From: Aptenodytes patagonicus
Lineage: Eukaryota; Chordata; Aves; Sphenisciformes; Spheniscidae
DNA: 64,000 nt
Reading direction: 5' to 3'
Assembly (NCBI RefSeq): GCF_965638725.1
Contig: NC_134961.1
Span: 7,718,641-7,782,640 of the forward strand
The notes under the pieces are model-generated. The model worked only from the letters and a program-made list of their open reading frames with translations, had not been told where the DNA came from and ran no database searches. Made by a program: the position numbers and the translations under genes. Positions 58,901 through 64,000 of the stretch are shown here, piece by piece (position 1 is the stretch's first letter; each line of letters starts with the position of its first letter).

Positions 58901-61900
58901 TAGATAAATTCTACAAGAAAGTGCTGGAGAAGAAGAAAACCATCCCCGAAGACATTCTGGGGAAAATGGCCGTGTCTGTGAGTGCCTCTTGGGTTTTTAC
59001 ATGGTTTTGTGCATCCCCTGAGCCCATTGGAGGTCTCTGTTCGAGTCCACAGCGTGTGGAAATGGGTGGTGTGTTTGCAGTGGAAGGCTGGTGCTGTGTG
59101 TGATTAACGGATACTCTTTCACTGTGTTTGTTCCCAGATTGTACGAGCTCTGGAGCATCTGCACAGTAAACTGTCTGTAATCCATAGAGGTAGGTGCTGA
59201 GTGGGGTTAACGTGATGTGGCTGGAGATCTAGCCTTGAAATAAGTTGTGTGAGGACTCCTTCCGAGGAGATGTGTGGTGTGTGCCTCTGGGATGCCTACG
59301 GTGGGGTCTAATGGTACTTGGAACCATTGTGGACAGATCTAGATGCCCGAGGCCTATTCCTGAGAAGTATCCTTCATACATCTGCTTGCATGATGTTGTT
59401 CTCATCCTCCTTTCCAGATGAAGGGTTGAATATAATAACTGAATTCCTCACTACCTGTATTTTTATGGGCATCTCTAGCTCTCTTTGAGCACAGAGATAC
59501 ATTGAAGGCAGCTCTTGGGGACAAAATCCCCTAGCCTTCCTGGCTGGGTAGTTCTAGCAAGGTGAGGGCTGAAGAAGACCTTGCAAATCACAGATGGGAG
59601 TTGTAACACTCACTAAGGTCCTGTTCTTCATCCTGGTATAGTTCCTTGTGTAGTTGTGGACAGATCATGATGGGCATGAGACAAGCTGTCCTGAGAACTT
59701 GGTAGAGTTGAGCTTTTAAGGCTATGTTGGGCACATAAATCTCTCCTAAGGAGCTGGGCATTAACTCCTCAACATCTTATTTCAACCTTTTGACCTGCCT
59801 CGTTAGAGAGGAGGTGTGTTCTGCCTGGAGGGGCATGGTTATAGTTTTACTTGTGAACAGCTTTTATTGAAATAAGACTGGTGGGGTTTTGTCTCCCTTC
59901 CCTTGTGTTAGGGCCTGCCCGCTCCCCTCCCAGGTCGGTGGGGGTTCCCTGTCTTGTCTCAGGCTCTGTGATACCTCTGCAAAGGCCCAATCTGCCCTCT
60001 CGTGTTCTCTCTCTTAGACGTGAAACCTTCCAATGTGCTGATCAACAAGGAAGGACATGTGAAAATGTGCGATTTTGGGATCAGCGGCTACTTGGTGGAC
60101 TCGGTTGCGAAGACCATGGATGCCGGCTGCAAACCGTACATGGCTGTAAGTGTGCTCCTGTCGGGCTGGAGCCGGCAGCCTTCAGCTGCCTTCAGCCCTT
60201 ACTCGAAGAGGCTGCTGCTTAGAAATCAGTCTTGGTTCACCTCTGTCCTGAGATAGAAACCACTTCAGAGTGCTCTGGGCTTCCTGACTCAGCAGAGTCC
60301 TCCAAGGATGGGATTACCCTCCCCGTAAGCCCTGCTGTGTGTTAATCCCGCAGCAGATTCTTCCTCTGCCACCTTCCATTTGCAGAAGGGTAAAAGACTG
60401 GCTGGTGGTGGTTGGAAGGGCTGCTCCTTGTTGGCTAGAAAATGCTGAGGCTTTTCTTGGCAGGATCATTTAATTTCATCCTCTCAAGTCAGTATGAATT
60501 TCCCTTTGCCGTCCGTGGCATCTGTGTGGGTAGCTTGTGCTCCTGAGGCAGGGATCATGCTGCAGGAATAGTACAAGTCTCACTCAGGAGCTGGAGGGGA
60601 GAGTTTATGTGGATTGTGTGGAGCAATCAGTGCTAGATTTAACCTCAGACTGTGCCTCCATGGGGACATGAGCTGGGGGAATCCACCCAACCTGGGTTTT
60701 GAGCCAGAGATTTGCTCTGTGGGGTTTGCACTGGGAAAACGAGATAGAGTTGTAATATCTTCCGTTTTGCTGTTACAGCCGGAAAGAATAAACCCTGAGC
60801 TGAACCAGAAGGGCTACAACGTGAAGTCAGACGTCTGGAGTCTGGGGATCACAATGGTAACACTGAGGGCTTGGACTGGCACCCTGCAGCCCTGGGGTTG
60901 GGACAGGGTCTGTACCGGCGGGGCTCTAACCCTGCCGTGAGCGGTGGTATCTGGTGGCTTCAACCCTGGGTGGATGCCCACCAAATGGGGCTAAATTCTG
61001 ATTGTGATAGCTCAGGGCATGAGATGAATTACCCAGGGCACAGGGTAGTGCTGCTGCCCTGTGCACACAGGGGTATCTCACTCCGGGGCAAGGTAGCTGT
61101 GAGCCGGGGCGTGCAGCCAGCATTGCCATCGCTGCTGCAGCTCTTGCCAAGTCGGCTGGCAAGCTTGCCAGGAGATAATCCGTCTTCTGCCCCTTCTCTT
61201 CCCTCCTCTCCTTTCTTGCATGTTCCTGCTGGATCCTGGGGGATACATAAAGGCCTGTTATCCCCACGTGGTTCCCTTGTACCCCTCCGCTTGGTTTCAC
61301 AGAGCTACTTGCGTACAATGCCAGCTCCAAATAGCTCCAGTTAGCTCTGAACTCTGTTGGTGTGGATGGCAGGCTCCCAGGGAGCAATATCTGGATGACA
61401 GTGGGCTTAGCTGGGCATCCAAGAGTCTGGCTTTTAATTGCTCTGCGGTTCCCCATGCGTGGGCTGGAGAGGCAGTCAGTGGAGCAGGGTTTGCTGCAGC
61501 TGGGTCACAGCCTTCCTCGTGCACTCCCCTCCCGTGTTAGCAAAGCCTTGCAGGAGGACCGGGGCGAGTTAGCCTGCCCTGCTGCAGCAAGGGGTGCTGT
61601 GCATGGTTTGCAGCAAGTCCTGCCTCAAGGGTAGCTCAGAGCAGCCAACAGGAAGGGGAAATACTTTCAGTTCCAAAATCCCATCAGCTGCTCAGGATGG
61701 TTTATCTACCTCCTGCAAGGAACGGATCTTGCAGAAAGCAGCTGAAATCTTCTGGCGCCAGAGGACAAAGGAAATCCCAGCTGTTGGCTCGAAGGAGATG
61801 CCGCCTGGGAACATGTCTCTCGCTTTCCAGGAGACTGTCTCTCTGCGGGTAGATTATTTTCAGGAATTTTTCCTGTGCCCTGTTAGCTGTGACTTGTTTT

Positions 61901-63200
61901 GGACGCTGCATCCCTGCGTTTGTGTGCGCTGCACAGACCTCTTGGCAAATATTCCCTCTTCCCCGCTAGTTTTGTCCGCAGTGCCGAACCCAAGCCCCTC
62001 TCCTTGGTGTCCCCATGCCAGTGCAGAGCAGAGCTGGGCTGGCTGGCTGGAAATGTAATCAGCTCCGGCTTTCCTCCCAAAATGCAGGAAGCTGTGGGAT
62101 GGGAGATTGCGTGAATGACGAAATCTCTCAGCCTTTCCAAAGCTGGATGGGAGAGGGGACCTTGCTGAAAGCCTGCCAGCCTGCAGTTGAATGGAGCCCC
62201 GACCTGTCTGATTCCCTCTAACGTCTTCCTCCTGGGCTGGCTTCCTGTTTTTTTAATTTCTGAAGGGGTTTGATTGATTTCAGACCGCCCGGTTTGAGGG
62301 CCATTGAGTTGCAGGGCTAATCCAGGCCTTTCCGGGCTGTTGGTTTCATTCAGTTTTCCAGCAGCAGGAGCTGAGCTCCCCAGGCCTGAGCCAGAGGCAG
62401 GCGGGGGTCCCTGGCTCTGCCCTGCGTCCTTTCAGGTTTCTCATTCCTCCCACCCCGTCCCGTCCCGCCCTGCCAGGCAGGTCTGGAGGTTCTGCTGCCT
62501 GTCTCGAGTTGGGAGCCAACCCTTGGCATGAGGCGACTGCCCAAGAGCTGTGACGGGCTTTTTCCTGCTTGAATGGGTGACAGAGCAGAGGTGACTTGTA
62601 GGAAGGACCCGGTAATGGAGGTGGTTTGGCAAAGATCTTCCTAAGTGATGTTCTAGCACTTAGTTTTTCTTGGGTTTGTGGATTTTTTTTTTTGTGTCTA
62701 GCTCATACAGTACTAGTCTGAAACCCAGAGGCTGGCTTATGGAGAGCAAAGCACTTCGGAAGCTGGTGCAGAAATGGCGTGCTGTTATTATCTGTTTAAA
62801 TAATCCCATTTTACATATCTTTGGTGGCTTCCTGTAAATGCATTAATATGCTGAGTGAGCCTCAAAAGGAAGTATTTTTGGCCTCTGGGTCTTTTTTTTT
62901 TTTTTTTTAAATACAAAGTGGTATGACCCAAATTGAAAATAGTTTGTAAGGAAAGAGCTTTTTCATTTTGAATCTGAGCTGGCTGCAGAGGCTGAGGTAG
63001 GCAGGCTGCGTGGGGTTGCGCTCGTCCTGGTGTCTCATGTCAGCCTGTCTCCATCTTCAGATCGAACTGGCCATTCTTCGCTTCCCGTACGAGTCCTGGG
63101 GGACCCCCTTCCAGCAGCTCAAGCAAGTGGTGGAGGAGCCTTCGCCCCAGCTGCCCGCCGATCGCTTCTCCAAGGAGTTTGTGGACTTTACGGCGCAGTG
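31939..63200 (+). CDS. MAP2K3: MAP2K3 (MKK3), p38-activating dual-specificity kinase; 3' end outside window
   Basis: Eleven coding exons join in frame: 31939-31954, 52311-52343, 52761-52830, 54706-54754, 57654-57767, 58264-58383, 58861-58977, 59138-59189, 60018-60145, 60779-60856, 63061-63200. They give 305 codons plus two bases of Cys306. About 42 C-terminal residues, by comparison with human (347), lie beyond 64,000. Visible elements: an N-terminal p38 docking motif (KSKKTRELRI, residues 18-27); glycine loop GRGAYG (72-77); ATP-binding Lys94; HRDVKPSN with catalytic Asp191; DFG at 209-211; activation-loop Ser219 and Thr223, the sites phosphorylated by upstream kinases; and APE at 233-235. 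The protein phosphorylates the Thr-Gly-Tyr loop of p38. It is MAP2K3 rather than MAP2K6 because of DCFYTVTFYGALF, VEADDL and the synteny. All catalytic residues are present. Confidence 0.97.
32011..32085 (+). repeat. (GAGCC/GAGCT)13 pentanucleotide array
   Basis: Two GAGCC, six GAGCT and five GAGCC units run without interruption (32,011-32,075) and end in two GCGCC units. The array begins 57 bases after the exon 1 donor, so it is in the first part of the primary transcript. Confidence 0.95.
32353..32366. repeat. Poly(G) run in the CpG island
   Basis: Fourteen consecutive G, followed by CGGGGG. Likely variable in length. Confidence 0.85.
33041..33062. repeat. C12-T10 tract
   Basis: A run of 12 C directly followed by 10 T, a pure pyrimidine block in MAP2K3 intron 1. 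Confidence 0.85.
37060..37300 (-). mobile_element. Diverged CR1-type LINE 3' fragment
   Basis: The plus strand reads as the antisense of a CR1 3' region, with the opening AATCATGAGCTTTAAGGTCA, then GAAGGGACGATGGCGAGCAT, then a TCTTGTTTTTAAAGACGTCC block and CAGTGCTGGAG. This is the segment that precedes the part kept in the copy at 30,817. It is heavily mutated and inactive. No octamer repeat typical of younger CR1 tails is present. Confidence 0.65.
40595..40609. repeat. Poly(G) run, 15 bases
   Basis: An uninterrupted G run in MAP2K3 intron 1. Confidence 0.85.
41049..41072. repeat. (CT)n-(GATA)n compound microsatellite
   Basis: Six CT units are followed by GATAGATAGATA. Probably polymorphic. 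Confidence 0.85.
42587..42604. repeat. Poly(C) run, 18 bases
   Basis: Homopolymer in MAP2K3 intron 1. A T16 run follows at 42,715-42,730 and a T14 run at 43,156-43,169. Confidence 0.85.
45299..45317. repeat. Poly(C) run, 19 bases
   Basis: The longest C homopolymer in the window, preceded by a T/G-rich stretch. Confidence 0.85.
46140..46310. promoter_or_regulatory. AT-rich motif cluster, possible enhancer
   Basis: An AT-rich island in a GC-rich intron holds ATTGT and ACAAT (46,237-46,252) as an inverted pair, further TTGTTG/AACAAT-like SOX-type sequence, and CAATTAG (46,294-46,300), a homeodomain-type core. It lies 0.7-0.9 kb before the candidate alternative first exon. Function is inferred from motif density only. 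Confidence 0.2.
46633..46640 (+). promoter_or_regulatory. Consensus CRE (TGACGTCA)
   Basis: A full palindromic cAMP response element sits 371 bases upstream of the candidate alternative MAP2K3 start at 47,011. CREB/ATF/AP-1-type factors bind this sequence. Use here is unproven. Confidence 0.4.
47011..47026 (+). CDS. MAP2K3: Candidate alternative MAP2K3 first coding exon
   Basis: ACCATGG in strong Kozak context (A at -3, G at +4) opens ATG-GAC-AAG-AAG-CAA-G and meets a donor, CAAG|GTAGAT, at 47,026/47,027. The phase is 1, so splicing to exon 2 (52,311) would give MDKKQDSKGSLEPHKP, the same length as the MSLPR form. A consensus CRE and a GC-rich stretch lie upstream. Mammalian MAP2K3 is known to have alternative 5' ends, which makes this plausible. 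No conserved coding content proves it. Confidence 0.4.
47247..47260. repeat. Poly(A) run, 14 bases
   Basis: Homopolymer in MAP2K3 intron 1, not linked to a recognisable retroposon. Confidence 0.8.
49201..49251. repeat. T/C pyrimidine tract, about 50 bases
   Basis: T runs broken by single C residues, giving a nearly mirror-symmetric pure pyrimidine strand. Such tracts can form triplex (H-)DNA. Confidence 0.85.
52311..52343 (+). CDS. MAP2K3: MAP2K3 coding exon 2 (33 bases)
   Basis: Acceptor TCTCTTTCAG|ATTCC and donor ACCGG|GTAAGTG. It encodes DSKGSLEPHKP and resembles the SKGK region of other MKK3/6 N-termini only loosely. It begins and ends in phase 1, so skipping it keeps the frame. Confidence 0.8.
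52761..52830 (+). CDS. MAP2K3: MAP2K3 coding exon 3 (docking motif)
   Basis: Acceptor TCTCTTCCAG|TGAAAAG and donor CAACACAAC|GTAAGTG. It encodes VKSKKTRELRITCIPIKQPV and ANT. The basic cluster followed by L-x-I is the p38 docking site. Confidence 0.9.
54681..54700 (+). repeat. MAP2K3: (CT)n forming the exon 4 polypyrimidine tract
   Basis: About nine CT units end a few bases before the TTGCAG acceptor of exon 4, so this microsatellite is itself the splice-site pyrimidine tract. Confidence 0.85.
54706..54754 (+). CDS. MAP2K3: MAP2K3 coding exon 4
   Basis: Acceptor CTCCTTGCAG|GCCCCC after a (CT)n tract, donor GATAAA|GTACGT. It encodes TPPRNLDSRAFITIGDK, a block conserved in MKK3 and MKK6. Confidence 0.95.
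57654..57767 (+). CDS. MAP2K3: MAP2K3 coding exon 5 (glycine loop, ATP lysine)
   Basis: Acceptor TCTTAAAG|AACTTC, donor GTGAAG|GTGAGG. Residues 57-94 contain GRGAYGVVEK and the AVK lysine at 94. Confidence 0.97.
58264..58383 (+). CDS. MAP2K3: MAP2K3 coding exon 6
   Basis: Acceptor TTGTCTCAG|AGGATT, donor CGCGAG|GTACTG. Residues 95-134 cover the alpha-C helix region, RIRATVNTQEQKRLLMDLD, and the MKK3-type stretch DCFYTVTFYGALFRE. Confidence 0.97.
58861..58977 (+). CDS. MAP2K3: MAP2K3 coding exon 7
   Basis: Acceptor CTGTCCACAG|GGCGAT, donor GTGTCT|GTGAGT. Residues 135-173 include the hinge (CMELMDTSLDKFY). Confidence 0.97.
59138..59189 (+). CDS. MAP2K3: MAP2K3 coding exon 8 (52 bases)
   Basis: Acceptor GTTCCCAG|ATTGTA, donor CATAGAG|GTAGGT, phase 1. 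It encodes residues 174-190, ending with His-Arg of the catalytic HRD, whose Asp codon is split across the junction. Confidence 0.97.
60018..60145 (+). CDS. MAP2K3: MAP2K3 coding exon 9 (catalytic and activation loops)
   Basis: Acceptor CTCTTAG|ACGTGA, donor ATGGCT|GTAAGT. It completes Asp191 and encodes VKPSN, DFG (209-211) and the activation loop with Ser219 and Thr223. Confidence 0.97.
60779..60856 (+). CDS. MAP2K3: MAP2K3 coding exon 10
   Basis: Acceptor TGTTACAG|CCGGAA, donor ACAATG|GTAACA. Residues 234-259 run from the PE of the APE motif through SDVWSLGITM. Confidence 0.97.
60857..63060 (+). other. MAP2K3: MAP2K3 intron 10 (2.2 kb)
   Basis: No exon is recognised. It has a short T run near 62,680 and T17 at 62,892-62,908. 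Confidence 0.9.
63061..63200 (+). CDS. MAP2K3: MAP2K3 coding exon 11
   Basis: Acceptor CATCTTCAG|ATCGAA, donor GCAGTG|GTGAGT, phase 2. It encodes residues 260-305, including FPYESWGTPFQQLKQ and the SPQLPADRF stretch next to the DVD docking region. The next exon should begin by completing a Cys codon and lies outside the window. Confidence 0.97.
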
Positions 63201-64000
63201 GTGAGTCTCCGTCAGGGACTGTTGGCTTCTCCCAGCCTGACTGAAGAGGAGCTCTGGTCTGTGGGGGTTGGAGCAAAGCGTGGGGCTGGGTTTGTCGTCC
63301 TTTTGGAGCCCATTTCCCCCCACCTCACCGTACGGAGGCTGGTGCTCGGCCGCGGCAGGAAGCGCTGCCCAGACTGGTTTTGCTCTCGGCCTGACTCACC
63401 CAGGCTGGTTGGAAGGCACAGAGGTTTCTCTTCTCCTTTTGCTGTCATTGCTGCTGAAATTTTGGTGGTTCCTGCAAAGCGGCAACGAAATGAGAACGAA
63501 CCCCTGGCAGCATCTGGGTGCCTCTGGGTGAAAGCTGATTTATGGCTTTGTGGGTGCTAAGTACAGTAGCTGCTCCCCTCGGGGTGTCCCTCTGCTCCCT
63601 GTGTGCTGCTTGGAGCTGCCAGGCAGGGGTGAGCCCACCGAGGCAAGGCTCGAACGAGTCTTGAGGTGATCTGCCCACCCTATAGATGGTGAGAAGCCAT
63701 CTCCTCTCCTCCCCGTTTGTTCTGGTCTGTGCGGACAAGCGAGGCTGTACGGAGCAGACTGCAGCGAGTTGCTTGGCTTGCGTTTTTTGTGGCAAAACAC
63801 CATGAGTTGGCCTTTCCCAGTTACCTGCCTGGCTGCTTTGCTGGTGGTTCAAACCTGCTGGCCGAGGAGGGAGAGGAATGGGTGCTGCCCATGAGAAGGA
63901 TGTCATGTTGGTTGGGAAGGGGAGATCCCTTGTGATAGACCACATACAGCAAAAAAAAAAAAAAAATCCTACAGCCTCTCTCTCCCATTTTTTGTCTTCC
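63201..64000 (+). other. MAP2K3: MAP2K3 intron 11, 5' part, cut by the window edge
   Basis: I see no candidate for the final coding exon here. An A16 run lies at 63,951-63,966. Confidence 0.85.

Larger units (their letters stand above)
52344..60778 (+). other. MAP2K3: MAP2K3 introns 2-9
   Basis: Introns lie at 52,344-52,760; 52,831-54,705; 54,755-57,653; 57,768-58,263; 58,384-58,860; 58,978-59,137 (the shortest, 160 bases); 59,190-60,017 and 60,146-60,778. All have GT-AG ends. Apart from the (CT)n tract before exon 4, no repeat family or extra exon is recognised. Confidence 0.9.

Noticed and set aside
52311-63200. Assignment of the kinase to MAP2K6
   Set aside because: The glycine-loop flank, the DCFYTVTFYGALF block and the neighbouring TMEM11 and NATD1 genes all point to MAP2K3.
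1-64000. CRISPR arrays, bacterial operons, viral genes or defence systems
   Set aside because: No spacer-repeat arrays, no Shine-Dalgarno-led compact genes and no viral proteins were seen. Everything identifiable is vertebrate genomic sequence.

Overview
This is a stretch of vertebrate nuclear DNA, most likely from a bird; a turtle or crocodilian is the alternative. It has intron-split genes with consensus GT-AG junctions, CpG-island promoters, two worn CR1-type LINE fragments and many G/C homopolymer runs. I recognise no mammalian Alu, B1 or L1 sequence. Three protein-coding genes are supported. Their order and orientation (TMEM11 minus, NATD1 minus, MAP2K3 plus) match human chromosome 17p11.2, as I recall that map.

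Layout. Positions 1-3,040 hold no recognised coding exon but do hold a TATA-type promoter candidate on the plus strand. TMEM11 (minus strand, two coding exons, about 8 kb intron) runs from its start at 12,030 to its stop at 3,411. Its promoter, about 12,030-12,230, carries a YY1 motif over the start codon and three ZNF143-like motifs. Positions 12,236-14,927 are intergenic. NATD1 (minus strand, three coding exons) runs from its start at 27,462 to its stop at 18,309. A probable 3.4 kb 3' UTR ends near an AATAAA at 14,928-14,933. A repeat-rich spacer of about 4.5 kb separates NATD1 from MAP2K3, which are arranged head to head. MAP2K3 (plus strand) starts at 31,939. Eleven coding exons lie in the window, giving 305 complete codons, and the final coding exon lies beyond position 64,000. 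Intron 1 is 20.4 kb and contains a candidate second promoter and alternative first coding exon near 46.6-47.03 kb.

Functions. TMEM11 is a mitochondrial membrane protein that shapes mitochondria and cristae. NATD1 is a small, poorly characterised GNAT-like protein. MAP2K3 (MKK3) is the dual-specificity kinase that activates p38 MAP kinases. They are neighbours by conserved synteny and nothing here shows that they act together as one pathway.

Sequence character changes near 11.4 kb. The TMEM11 intron to the left is AT-rich, and nearly everything to the right is GC-rich. Many long open frames in the GC-rich part are chance frames that lack ATG starts or conserved content. I found no prokaryotic, viral, CRISPR or toxin system. 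The most interesting items are the alternative MAP2K3 first exon, the in-frame 33-nt cassette exon 2, the (GAGCY)n switch-like repeat just after MAP2K3 exon 1, the paired opposite-strand G-quadruplex arrays with an adjoining minisatellite upstream of NATD1, and the stacked ZNF143/YY1 promoter of TMEM11.
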